Source of the DNA: Phellopilus nigrolimitatus
Lineage: Eukaryota > Basidiomycota > Agaricomycetes > Hymenochaetales > Hymenochaetaceae
Assembly (NCBI GenBank): GCA_021029095.1
Contig: JAJOHG010000222.1
Coordinates: 1-43,048, forward strand
Direction: 5' to 3'
DNA: 43,048 nt
Within the stretch, counting starts at the first letter, position 1. Every line of letters starts with the position of its first letter. The notes below the pieces were generated by a model that saw only the letters and a program-made list of their open reading frames with translations, was not told where the DNA came from and did no database searches. The position numbers and the translations under genes are program-made. Shown here piece after piece: positions 19,533 to 31,049 of the stretch.

Positions 19533-21468
19533 ATGTCGCAAGATACGTCGCAAATCGGCCCTCGAGAGACGACTATGCGATACGGTGAGTCTTATCTCTT
19601 TTCAAACACCTTTCCCTCCAGCTCAAGTTGAATACCTCGTTAACGAATGGATATCATGATGAACAGTGCGTCTAGGAAAGTCTGGTCTGAAAGTCTCGCG
19701 AATCATCCTTGGCTGTATGACCTACGGCGACCCCGGCTGGATGAGTTGGCTGCTCCCCGAGGAGGAAGGCATGGAGCATATCAAGGCTGCGTCAGTCGCT
19801 TGCCCGTCTCCTTTTCTAATCAAGAGGTGTCCTGACCGTCTGCCATTTGATTCTCAGATATGACGCAGGCATACAAACATTTGACACGGCCGACGTAAGC
19901 CTTATTTACCTCTAAATAGATACGTTACACAGACTTGTTGCGATAATACACGTGTAAGGTCTACTCAAATGGTCTCTCCGAAATCATCCTCGGAAAGGCG
20001 ATCAAGAAATACAACTTCCCGCGTGACGAGATCGTTGTTATGACTAAGGCACGTCTCTTTCCCCCGTACAACATGCATGGTTATAAGAATTGCTAATCAT
20101 CTTTCCCTCGATGCGGCTTGTAGTGCGGCGGCGTCTTGAGCCGCCGCTCATACGGAGACTTGCTACGTTCTCCTCCACGTGACCCGGAGAAGGAAGGCTA
20201 CGTCAACCAGCTGGGTCTGAGCCGCAAGGTACAGTCTTCGAGTTCATGCTCATCTTATTTTGCTTTAATCATCTAACCGAGTTTTGTCTGCCACAGCATA
20301 TCTTTGACGCTGTCAAAAATAGTTTGGAGCGTCTTCAACTAGACTACATCGATGTCCTGCAATGTACGTGGGTGCTCGTGTAAAGAAACAAATGTTCTTC
20401 ATACTTACATTTATGGAACAGGTCATCGCTTTGGTAAACAGACACCATTCGAGGAAACGGTGCACATGCTTGCTTCCATTATTATAGCTCCTTTCAACGC
20501 GTATTCTACCTTCCAGATGCAAGCGCTTCACGATGTTGTGAAGGCGGGATATGTACGGTACATCGGCATGTCCTCTTGTTACGCCTGGCAGTGTACGTAT
20601 CTGAAAGCATGCGACGTTTCCGCCTGTATTGACATCAACTTGAATTTTGTTCGTATCCTTTTGTTTTGCACAGTCCAGGCGATGCAAAGTAGGCCGTATA
20701 GTGTTCTTACGAGACTTTCTGCTACTGATACTTGACTAGACTATGCGATAGCGAACCACCTTACGCCGTTCATCTCGATGCAGAACCACTATAACATCGT
20801 GTACCGTGAAGAGGAGCGCGAGATGATGCCAACTCTGCAGCACTTTGGGGTGGGATCTATTCCGTGGAGCCCACTTGCGCGCGGGTTCGTGTGCCGTCCA
20901 CTTAGCGAACGCTCTCAGAGGGCCGACAATGACTCGTGAGTAGACCTCGTCCTCATCAATACCTTATTCTTTAGAAATCGTTGATCTAAGCAAAAACCCG
21001 ACAGCATGATCAAGGGCTATGACAATGAGAGCAATCGAGAGGTCACGCGCAGGTACGCATCTTTGTTTTCTATGATTCTTGTGAATGCAGATGAAATATG
21101 TGCCCTTCTACAGAATCGAAGAGATTGCGAAGAAGAGAGGCCTCTCCATGGCTCAAATCTCTCTTATCTGGGTGATGAACAAAGACCGTATGTATCGCCA
21201 TCTCCTTTCAGATGCTTTCCGAGCTCTCGTCTATGATAAAATAACATTCCTCGGTTTTAGTTGTCTCAGCGCCTATAGTGGGCACGACGAATCTGAAGAA
21301 CCTCGAGGACCTCATCGGTGCGTAGCTGTATTTTCTGGTCCTCACTTTTTCTGCTGCAGTTCGCTGATTTTTTTCCAACTTGAAGCCGTGGTGAACGAGA
21401 AGCTCACGGATGAGGAGATGAAGTATCTCGAAGAGCCGTACCAGCCTATGAAAAATTTTGGTCATTAG
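19533..21468 (+). CDS. Aldo/keto reductase (aryl-alcohol dehydrogenase / AKR9-like), intact copy
   Basis: A gene with about a dozen short exons, including a 15-nt microexon at 20674-20688. Start MSQDTSQIGPRETTMRY, then VRLGKSGLKVSRIILG. The (beta/alpha)8-barrel features run in order: GIQTFDTADVYSNG with the catalytic Asp and Tyr, EIVVMTK with the catalytic Lys, LDYIDVLQCHRF with the catalytic His, GYVRYIGMSSC, ISMQNHYNIVYRE, and SIPWSPLARGF. Then follow ISLIWVMNKD and IVGTTNLKNLEDLI near the NADPH site, and a C-terminal NFGH. Splice joins I checked keep frame. It would reduce aldehydes or ketones with NADPH in the cytosol. A second, inverted and broken copy lies at 41346-43048, with introns nearly as similar as exons. 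The upstream exon junction near 19575-19665 rests on a GT-AG pair giving RYVRLG. Confidence 0.92.
20674..20688 (+). other. 15-nt microexon in the aldo/keto reductase gene
   Basis: Flanked by TTTTGCACAG and GTAGGCCG. Joined to neighbours it gives AWQFQAMQNYAIANH, the expected AKR wording. The identical 15 bases, with acceptor and donor, are kept in the inverted copy at 42121-42135. Confidence 0.85.
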
Positions 21469-22111
21469 TTATACAGAATGTAACTTCGAATTGTACACAC
21501 TTTTTTCAATGTATTCGTGAAATATCGCAATTTAGATGTCTTGACACAGACGTGAAAACGACGCCCGCCTGCCTACCAAACTGTATACGTTAGGCCAAAA
21601 TTCCGCTTAGCGACGCCTGGTCCGTGCACACCCTACTTTTCTATATAAGGCAGGCTCCCAGCACCTGAACAACTCATACTTACCTTGACGGCGCGTTCCC
21701 CTTCATGTCTTGGGAGTGTGGGCTACGGAGGCTGCCCATAGCACGGCGACCCTGTCCTCAGGGGGCCTCCCTAGTTTGCATGGGGTTATATGCCTCATGC
21801 ACTGTTTCAATATTTTCCAGTCCCACTTCGGCCCTCGGGCTGGATGGGCTCATTTCTTTTTGCTTTTCTTGGGCTCTAACCCTAACCATACTAATATCCT
21901 ACCTACATATTTGGAAGCAAGGCTTTGTTAATGCATTATATTTCTTACCTCGGTCTGCCGTTCTGAGTGCTATGTGCGAATACCACACTGAGTTTGTGGC
22001 AGCCTGATATCTTTGTAGTCGCTGTCCAGATTCCTGAGGATTCATGCAAATTTTACAACCAAGTATGAGTACACAGAAAGCGAGCCCCTATTTCTATTTC
22101 TATGACCTGCC
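21469..22111. other. Intergenic region, AKR 3' end to sorting nexin start
   Basis: About 640 bases between two plus-strand genes. It contains the AKR terminator and the sorting nexin promoter. An open frame at 21705-22007 has no recognised domain. A short CTAACCCTAACC stretch near 21878-21889 is probably chance. Nothing else stands out. Confidence 0.5.
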
Positions 22112-25100
22112 ATGTCTACCTTTCCCCGACGCGTCAAGCTACCCCCTCCAGTGTCTGTAAAGAGTGCCAAACCGCTGCTGACGCGGACGACATCGGATTT
22201 CGACGCGGGGATCAACAGTTCTAACGCATGGACCGAGCATCTCGAGCGCGAGCTCGACAGTCTCTCAAATTCGTTATCTGACGACGAGAAAGGAGAAGGA
22301 CCGGCTGATGCAGGCAGGAACGAGAGCGGAGCGCTCGAAGAGCTCGAGCATGGCGAGCTGGCGATGGGCAGGCCTGCGCGTGTCCTTTACGACTTCGAGG
22401 GCCAGCAGGAGTACCAGGAGCTCTGTCTGAAGGCGGGCGACGAACTCGAGATCCTGACGGAGGACCTCGAGCTCGCAGACGGTTGGAGCTTTGCGCGTAT
22501 TCCGCTCGGCCTCGAAGATGAGGGTGCGGTTGAGCGGGGTAGAGAGGTCGGATTGGTTCCGAGGTCATATTATGCAGTGGGTAGTTTCATTCTAATTATT
22601 CCTAGACACGATATTACCTTACCCCTTCCAGTTCACTACGGACTTCGTCTACTCCCCTAACGCGCAAGAGGAGGATAGCGACAGCCACTTCCTCCGGGTG
22701 CGTGACGCGTCATCGAGCACGCTAACGCCGCGCGCCTCCATCGTCCTCTCTACTCCTCCAGCAGCGCCTCCAGCCGAATCCGAATTGTCCCCGCGCCCGC
22801 CGCTCATACCCCAGAACACTGGCGAGTGGTTCCGCCAGCAGCTGCAGCTCTCCGCCGTGCGCAGGAGCCTCCTGGGCGGGAAGAGCCTCAACCGCTTCTC
22901 GGCCTTCGTCACGAGCGGCGCGGAGGCGTTCGTGCTCCAGGGCGCCCCGCCGCCCGCTGCGGCGGCCCCGAAGGCGAAGAAGCCGACTATGGGCGCTAAC
23001 GGGGAGGTGGACACCGGCCTCCCGCCTGCGCTGGACTGGCGCCTCTCTGCGTACGTAGGGCATGGAAAAGAGACTAGCGGCGCGAGCGCAGGGAGTGCAG
23101 GGAGTGACCCGGACGCGGATCCTGATACACATGCGGTCGACTTCGGGCCCGTATGGCGGAGCAAGGTGCCGCCGTTCAACGTGCGTGTACACTCACCGGA
23201 GAAACGGCAGCCTCAAGGCGGCGCAGGTGCTGTCGGCGCGTTCACAATGTACAGCGTGACCTCCTCATTCTCCGCCCCCGAGGCCGCCAGCTCCGATCTC
23301 GAAGATTCCGAAGACGAGGATGAGGTTGAGACAGGAACAAAAGCAGAAGCAGAAATAAAAGCTGAAATAGCCCCTCAGATGATTACAGTCCAGCGGCGCT
23401 TTTCGCACTTCGTGTTCCTGCACACCGCGCTCGCTGCGCGTCTGCCGGGCATCGCTCTCCCCGCGCTTCCAGAAAAGCAGTACGCGGGCCGCTTCAGCTC
23501 TGAGTTCATCGAAGCACGGCGCGGCGAGCTAGAACGCTACTTGCGCAAGGTCGTGCGGCACCCTGTCGCGCGCTACACTGACGTGCTCACGTTCTTCCTC
23601 AGCTGTGAGAGCGAGGTGGTGCGTCGATTCTGCGCCTATGATTTTCCTTCTGTGTAAGCTTTTCGGAAGATTGAACGAACTCATGAGTCGCATAGGAATG
23701 GCGCCGTCAGTTGCCGTACCACCTCCGACGGCCGCCCGCAGGACCTGCGTTTTACGCGCATGTGTATCACCCTGCGTTCCACTTCGACGCGGAGGACGCA
23801 GAAGATACAGTAGAGCGCTTCGAGAACCATACTCGCGCCGTCGACCGCGGGGTGCAACAGCTGCGCGGCTCGTTCGGCAAAGTAAGGAGTGCGCGGGTCG
23901 GTAAGTTTAAATCTCTCCCCCAATGAAATCGACATACTGAACTCGTGGTATCTCGACTATCGAAAAACTTATATCTGTATTTCCATTCAAGAAATGTCAA
24001 ACGTCGAGCGCCTGTTCTCGTACTCCATTCTCTCGCTGATCACCTCCACGCCACTTGCAAGCGCCTCTAGTCTTGACGAGGACGACGACTCAGATGACGA
24101 TGATGCAGACAATTATCCAGCGAGCCCGAGCAGTCGTTTCAAGCGGGGCTGCCGGCGGAAGAAGGGCCTGCTGGATTCGGATGGCGCGTGGTGCTGGCGG
24201 GAGGACTGCGTAGGTCAGTTAAATCCCGACTTGGTTTTGTTAAATGCCTGTGCAGCGCTAATTGTCATATACGGACCTATAACACACAACACACATGCTA
24301 ATGTACGCAGATTGTCTGAGGCTGACCAAGTGCATGCAGAAAACAGCGGAGACGTTCCAAGGCGTCGCTGATTTGTACGATAACCACGTGAGCGTTCTTC
24401 GCATATTGAAATTCTTCCAGACAAAGGAGCTGCTAATACTCACTCCAAGGCTCTTCGCACCATGTTGGCAACGGAAGACTCGTTCAAAGACGTTGCGCAC
24501 CCAGACACCGTTTACTCTGTCAGTATTATAATCCGAACGTACAATCTTCGACTATCCTCGTCAGATACGGTCGTGATTCAAGCGTAGACTGACGGCTAAC
24601 ATGCATACCCAGCCCGTCGTCGACATCCACAAAGCGGCACTCACGCGGTACAAGGAAGCTTCGTCTGCTGCCACCGCCTCAGGCTCGGGAATCTGCCGCA
24701 ACGACGAGGACGATCCAAACGACCCAGGAGAGGTCGCAGCTCGCTGTGAGACTGTGCTGAACACAACGATGGCGGAGTTCGACGTGTATCATACGCAGAA
24801 GCGAGAGGACTTTGCGCGAATCACGACGGGGCACTTGGACGACGAGATCGCATTCTACGAGAAGGTGTGTGCTTTCAACTGCTCTATATCTTTAAGCATG
24901 GAAGTAAGACAGCCATCAATCTTCTTATTCTGACGGGAAAAACAAAACTGAAGGTCCTCTCTCGCCTCCGAACAACCCGTGCCCTATTCGACACTCCGCC
25001 CGCAGAGCTCGACCTCATCATGCCCGGTCCGCGCACTCCCTCCATCTACGAGCGCGACCTCGCGGATCCGCCTCGGAAGCGCGCCCCGGACTCTCTGCCG

Positions 25101-25280
25101 CAGCCGTGTCCGCACCCGCTTGACGCCTCTGCGATGCGCCCGGTCAGTGCAGCGATCCAGGGAGGCGTGGGAATGCTGTTCGGCGCAAGCGCAAATGGGA
25201 AAGGGGCAGGAGCGAGGAGAGCGCCGGAGGCGGAGGCAGAAGTCAGCGGGAGAGGGAGCGTGTTTAGTCGGTTTTGGTAA
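22112..25280 (+). CDS. SH3-PX-BAR sorting nexin (SNX9-like) with acidic insertions
   Basis: Eight exons: 22112-22576, 22632-23615, 23696-23900, 23992-24213, 24311-24387, 24450-24518, 24613-24864 and 24954-25280; all joins keep frame. The product is about 865 residues. An SH3 domain lies near residues 88-155 (ARVLYDFEGQQ to VGLVPRSYY). A low-complexity Pro/Ala/Ser linker follows. A PX domain (FNVRVHSP to FFLSCESE) carries the phosphoinositide motif RRFSHF. A BAR-type helical region runs from EWRRQLPYH through LRLTKCMQKTAETFQ to DDEIAFYEKVLSRLR. Such proteins bind PI3P-type membranes, sense curvature and work in endocytosis and endosomal sorting. Odd points: a Glu/Asp/Lys insert lies inside the PX domain before ITVQRRF, and an Asp-run insert (DEDDDSDDDD) lies in the BAR region. 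The tail ends SRFW. Confidence 0.88.
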
Positions 25281-26414
25281 GAAGGCGAACATTTATTGGG
25301 TAACTGGTTATATTGTGATGACATCTGTAAAACACGAATAAGATACGGACTAGGCGAACTACAATAGTGCGTGCAAGGGCGTGCAAATGACTGCGAGTAT
25401 ATTTGTGGTTGCTTATACTTGCGCGACGCGTCGACATCACGTGCCGCAATTGCGAGCCACAACGACTTAGTTGGTTTTCATCGATGTAATTCGCCTGTAT
25501 GGAGGATTGATTGTTTCCGCCGCTAAGATATGCCGCGGCGGGGAAACAGGGCCTTCAATCATGCTATTTCCAGGCTTATGCCATCGTGTCCATTTTTAAT
25601 ATTGTCAGCGCTTAAAAACTGCAGCAACTTGAACATCTAGAGAGCTTAACTTTGGATTCTAAACGAGGTAGCCCACGATAATAGCCAGTCGCAGGTTCTC
25701 CGCGAGCACACTGCGATCGTGCGGCTGCGCTGCGCTTATACCGATGCTCAAATTTGCGCTTCTGCCAGACTTGTATTGCTGAATAGCCGCGTATTCTATT
25801 GTCGCTTTTCCCGGTAATCTGTGAACAGAGTGTCCACTCGGGTGCTAGATCTTACTGGTCCGCAAACGTTATCAAAGGATTCCGCTCTACGCACTTCAGT
25901 CACCTTCGAGTCTCGTGTGACAAGTTATGCTGCATCCACCCCGCGTTATCAAAGCCTTTCAGATGCAGGAGCTAGCTCAGGTCCTTTTGAACACCTGAAT
26001 GTGCATTGATAGTGATACTGGCCCGAAGCCCGAAGATGCAGCTGCTTGCGGAGCTTCGCGAAGATCATATGATAGAATTTGATCTACCCGCAAAAGCCGA
26101 ACGTTCCGGCGGCGCGAGTCGATCACCGTTTGATCAGTTGATGTCCAAAAAAAGATGCCACATCTTTTCTTTCGACTTCAGAGCTGTTCAGAGATTGTAA
26201 ACAACTGTAGACTCAATGTTCACAGCTTTGTGGCAGATAGTCTCGTACACATGATTTCATTTAGTTTTCTACAACGCAACATGAGCTACAAGAGCATCGA
26301 ACAACACCGACTTCGAAATCTCATACACTCTATACGAATAGGCCTTTCTACGTTTCTACTCTCTAACAGAGCTCCAAGAATACACAATAACCAGGGGAGT
26401 CCACCGCCGAGGGT
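25281..26414. other. Intergenic region between convergent genes; contains a small hairpin
   Basis: About 1.1 kb between the sorting nexin stop and the minus-strand AKR stop. A hairpin at 25513-25547 pairs GTTTCCGCCGC with GCGGCGGGGAAAC with a small bulge, and outer GATTGA/TCAATC bases extend it. Short frames at 25821-26200 have no features. The rest shows nothing I recognise. Confidence 0.5.
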
Positions 26415-27483
26415 TTACTTGCAGTCAGGGAAGCCGAGGGAGCCCCAGCCCGTCCAGCTGGGGTTGCACGCGCGGAAGTGGTGGTCCTTGTCGATGCTCT
26501 GCAGCTCCGCGACCTCCTCGTCGGAAAGGTCGACGATCGTGAAGTTGCTCTCGATGCGGCCCGGCGACACGCTCTTCGGGAGCACGGTCACGCCGGGGCG
26601 GTTCGCCTGCAGCGAGACGAGCAGGTTCGCGGGCGCGACGCCCTTCTTCTCCGCGAGCGCCTTCACGACGGCGTTCGCGAGCAGCGGCGCGCCGTCCGAG
26701 CCGAGCGGCGAGTACGCAGTGAGCACGATGTTGTGCGCCGTGCAGAACGCGACGACGTCGTGCTGCGGGCACGACGGGTGCAGCTCGATCTGGTTGACGG
26801 CCGGGACGACCTTGCCCTTCGTCGGCTGGCTTTCGAGGTACTCGAAGAGGCGGTTGAGGAACTCCACTGAGAAGTTGGAGACGCCTGCGGGGGTCGTCAG
26901 AAAGAAAGAAGATCGAATTTGGGGGAACGTACCGATAGCCTTGACCTTTTCGGGGTGCTCTGCATATATCTTCTCCATGGCCTTCCACGTATCCAGCCAG
27001 TCGATAGATTTGTCCGCGCCAGAAAGGTCCGAGGTCATTGGGGCCGGCCAGTGCATGAGCCCTGGGAAGCGAAACGATAAGCATACAAGGCGGGTGGCAG
27101 ACTAAGCAGACTCACAGAGGTCAAGGTACGACGTGCCGAGATTCTTAAGCGAGGAGTCGAGCGCCTTCTCGGGATTAGCGTGGTCGTTGTTGTTCAGCTT
27201 CGTCGTGAGGAATATTTCCTCGCGCTTGACGCCGGACGCTGCCAGGCCCTGGCCAACCTCGTTCTCGTTGCCTGCAATGCTATTATTGAGCGCTAAACGT
27301 TGCAAGCGCAGTTTACTAAAGAGACTCACCGTAGGCAGCCGCGGTGTCGATATGCCTGTATCCGAACTTGAGCGCGTGCGCGACGGCGAGTTCGACTTGG
27401 CCCGGCGCGGACCTCCAGGTGCCGAGGCCGACGGTGGGGATCACCGCACCGGTATTAAGTGTGACAGACTTGGAAGCGGGCAT
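26415..27483 (-). CDS. Aldo/keto reductase, AKR3-like (aldose/glycerol dehydrogenase type)
   Basis: Four exons: 27330-27483, 27116-27271, 26933-27061 and 26415-26884, all in frame, about 300 residues. Visible features: [14 protein letters not shown] at the start, the catalytic Asp and Tyr in [17 protein letters not shown], Lys in FLTTKL, His in LMHWPAP, then [24 protein letters not shown], and the cofactor segment [15 protein letters not shown]. This class (similar to yeast GCY1/YPR1) reduces aldehydes, sugars or glyceraldehyde with NADPH in the cytosol. It belongs to a different subfamily from the AKR at 19533, so it is not part of that duplication. The last exon uses G or C at nearly all third positions, more than neighbouring genes, as often seen in strongly expressed fungal genes. 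Start MPASKSVTL is supported by alignment to the family N-terminus. Confidence 0.93.
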
Positions 27484-28997
27484 TGCTTGATGATTTTTTC
27501 TTCAGTGAGATGGACGCGATGAGGTGGTGGTGAGGTCGATATAGAACGAACGGAACGAACACAGTGGTATTTAACTGTCCGAGCTAAATTCGTCAGCAAG
27601 AGCCATAGAAGCTGATCCTTCCGATAAATGCTCGATAAATGCGCAACTACGTCATGCAAACCCCACATTCCCCAAACCATCCCGCTCAACGGCCCGAAAG
27701 CGGCCCGGCTCAATCGACCGTCTACACAATTTGCAAAATATAAAGTCTTCCTTCTCCAAAAAACGCCGTTATCTCTCAAACTTTCCATGTACTTCTAGAT
27801 GAAATGTGTCTCTATTTCCATGTATGTATAAGATAATTGTTTCGAGAGCAAATCTGTTTGTAAAACTTGGGTCACACAGGTTGCTAACGTAAGCACCGCC
27901 AAAATGGTCGAGCATAAACCATTGGCTACACCTTATCGCCATCGGAAAAGCTCCGAAATTTTTGAAGGGTACTCAAGTTCGATTGTATGGGAATCCTACT
28001 GCTCATGCGCCTTTAGGAAAGCCTAAAACATACGATTGTAGATAGAAACCGCCGTGTCTTGACTCTTTAATATAAATTGAATAAGGTGGCGCTAGCTATT
28101 TGGTTGTGGGTCCATCATACTTTGCAGATGTGGTCACACGGTCATCGTTCTCTCGCACGTATTTTAAGAAAAGCCGGGAATCGATTCTGCTCTTATCCTT
28201 TTACGCCTGGTTCCCACTCGTCGCTGCTGCCCGGAATTACTAGTGCAAAGATCTTCAAGCGCTCAAGCTGTGGCGTCGGTAGGCGAGCCAAGTACCGACG
28301 GAACCTTCTCTAGAATTTGTATCACATTTCTGGTCGTCGTGTTTGCTCTTAAACTCACAGCTGCATGGCTCTGTTATTGCCGTAGAAGGAGATCGGGCAA
28401 AAGAGTGATTCAATTTGAAGCCAGCGAACCTCGTCGTTCTCGTCGACGCCGTCGTTGCTCGACAGAGTTCAGCGCTTTATGACAGCAACAGATATTTATT
28501 CCAACGAGTGCAAGTAGCCCCCGTCTCTTCTTTCTTATGTTTCTCTTTCTTGCCTAGTTTCATGCGCTACTGCCACTAATATCAATCCCTTCACATCCAT
28601 ACCTCCCAGGCTCCAGTGGTCAAGGCTCGCGGCGGCGGTGCGGGCGAGCTTGCCGTATATTCAAGTTCCTCCGGGCTTAGACATTTATTCCGACGTGTTT
28701 TCTTCAGTGGCAGATCTCAATTTGTAATCGAATCCTCTCATTTGATGGTAATATACACGGATTTCAAACAGAATGGAGGGAAGGGGATTGAATAAAAGAA
28801 AAGAAAAGAAGGAGCGACATGTATGTTGTTTGAATAATATAACAGGAAAAAGTACACCCAATGAATCGTACACAGACCCTATGTAAGATATCCAGCTTTG
28901 GAGCTGTCCTTTGTATTAATCGGCCACGACCCGATTGGATATGATGCCTTGTAGAAACTTGATGCCAAAGATACATCGTGAACCGTAACCACCGTCC
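27484..28997. other. Intergenic region, AKR promoter side to MFS 3' end
   Basis: About 1.5 kb. The first few hundred bases are the AKR3-like promoter region. A plus-strand frame at about 28243-28482 reads a hydrophobic run (ITFLVVVFALKLTAAWL) followed by Arg-rich sequence. It looks like one transmembrane segment, but I find no partner exons, so it is left as a weak possibility. No RNA gene is evident. Confidence 0.45.
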
Positions 28998-31049
28998 TCA
29001 GGCCTTACTCACGCCACCCGCCGGGCCGTACGATGAAGACTGAGAGTCCTTCTCGTCCACCTCATGTATGTCCTCAGATAAGACCGCCGTGTTCGCCGCC
29101 GCCTGCTGCTCGATCTGTTCGAGCGCCTCAGGGCCGTCGAACAGCGCGGATGTCTCTTCAAGCGTGAGGTTCTTCGTCTCGACGATGTAGCGGATGCAGT
29201 ATAAGAGCTCAAAGCCGATCCAGCAGCAGTATACAATCTGCAACGAAGGCGCGGTAAGATGGATGCAAACAAAGTAGAGGCGAAGAGAAGTGACGTACAT
29301 AGTATTTCCAGCCGAGGCTGTTGAGAGCGATCGGATTGACGTATTGATTGAAAACGAGTGAAATGGATACGGATAAGTTGAAGATCATGAGTCCTTTCGC
29401 GCGGAACGCATAGGGAAGAATCTCCACAGTATACGAGACGATCAGAGGCGTGAATGCAATACTATAGAGCAACCGGTCAGATATTTCGAAACGCCGTTAA
29501 GAACCAATAAAAGACTCACTCGTAGGCGCCATAAAACAGGAAAATGAAGACGATAACCGCATGCGCCGCCGTGGTGGAGCCGTGCTCTGCAAACAGCGCG
29601 GAGCACACCGTCTGCAGGGTGAAGAACACAAGCATACCCGCGCAGGACGAAATGAAAAGTATCCTGCGGCCGATCCGTTCGACAAGGACCGACGCGACCA
29701 TCGAGACGAGGAGGTTCCATATCTGCAGGACGCCGTTGATGAGCAGCTGAACAGTTGGGTCCGTGATCCCGATGGCGTCGAAGACTTTGTTCAGGTAGAA
29801 AGAGACGAGCCCAGCTCCGGACCATTGTGAGAAGATCGCGATCGCGACAATGATGCGTAGGCGTTTCAAGTTTCCTTTTTTCCGGAAGAAGGACAGCCAC
29901 CCGACGTTGGCAGCGACCGCTCTGTCGAAGCCTATGGCCGCCTTGATTTCCTCGAATTCATATTGGACCAAGGGATCCTGCCTAAATTACGAAAGTGGAT
30001 CAGCACGAAGTAACAATAGTTGCGAAATACACGTACTCGTTTCCGTCGGCATGATAGTATGCCAGCGTTTTGAGAGCTTGCACATCACGCCCGTTGGCAA
30101 CGAGCCACCTTGGGGATTCCGGCGCGAACCACACAAGGCAGACCTGCAGCATTGAAGGCAGGCCCTGGAGGAGCGACGGCAGCCTCCATGCCCAAGAAGA
30201 TGGGATTCTGAAGCTACCGAAAGTAGTCCACGCAGCGCTATTGGCATTCACATGGGCATGAGCTTCATCCCCATAAGAAAGAGTAACGAACATACACGAT
30301 AGATCCTGCATACCACAGCGAATTATACATAGATGTCATTGGCGCACGATAAGGCGGATATGCGATCTCAGAAACAAGCATCGGCGCTGAGTTCTGAGCG
30401 AATGTCAAGCCAAAACCGATGAGGAATCTTGGTGCGTAAATTGGTAAGAAATTTGTATGAAGTACGAAACATAAGGACTCACCGAGCTCCAATAAACATT
30501 TTCACTGAGTTTGAGGCTGTTTGGAGAGCTGTTGCTACGCACATTATTAGTGCTCCGAGGAAGATAGTTCGCCGGCGACCGATTCCGTCAGAGACATAAG
30601 GGGCGAAGGGGTAAGCGCCCAGACAGCCAAGATTCTACGATATAATTCAATGCTTCCGAAGAAGAATACAGTGAGGCAAGGAGCGCTGACCTGAATGGCG
30701 TTAAGAAGACCTAACATCCCACCCGTAGGATGATTAAAGTCGTTCTCCCACTGCGTCAACGACTGCAGCCCGTTCATCATACTCCCATCGTACCCATTGG
30801 TCGAAGACGTGATAAGACTGATAAAATGAAAGATTAGCAAGCTGTGAACAGATGTTCAGGTACCAAAGGACTCGCAATAGTAAAATCCATGCATTCAGGC
30901 AGATAAGTCTTCACGGGACATGTCAGTTTCGCCTACGCGATCTACAAAGCAAATGCTGACCTCCAGTTGTTGTGAAACTTGCGGTTCGGATCTATCAGGT
31001 GTACCCAACCATTCTTGTCGTTGTTGACTACGACAGCGCCGCCACCCAT
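28998..31049 (-). CDS. MFS sugar transporter (hexose/lactose permease-like)
   Basis: Eight exons: 30961-31049, 30691-30841, 30483-30634, 30296-30427, 30036-30237, 29520-29981, 29299-29461 and 28998-29234; joins keep frame. About 530 residues and twelve expected membrane spans. Sugar-porter signatures are visible: NGYDGSMMNGLQ in helix 1, the DGIGRRR loop 2-3, ARFLIGFG in helix 4, the PESPRWLV motif before the central loop, FSQWSGAGLVSFY in helix 7, VERIGRRILF in loop 8-9, and VETKNLTLEE after helix 12. It would be a plasma-membrane proton-sugar symporter. The substrate (hexose, disaccharide or other) cannot be read from sequence. The donor at 30295 is GTATGT, giving GSIVAAWTTFG. An upstream in-frame extension exists, but ATG 31049 (MGGGAVVV) matches family starts. 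Confidence 0.92.

Noticed and set aside
21878..21889. CTAACCCTAACC resembling telomere repeat
   Set aside because: Only two units; interstitial chance match is the simplest explanation.
22649..23192. Minus-strand frames opposite the sorting nexin linker
   Set aside because: They arise from the GC-rich Pro/Ala linker; the plus strand has SH3, PX and BAR features and consistent splicing.
26155..27105. Plus-strand frame of 316 codons over the minus-strand AKR
   Set aside because: It is a shadow of the G/C-biased AKR exons; the minus-strand reading has complete AKR motifs.
28243..28482. Possible small single-span membrane protein on the plus strand
   Set aside because: One hydrophobic run followed by Arg-rich sequence, with no initiation context, no partner exons and no recognisable family.
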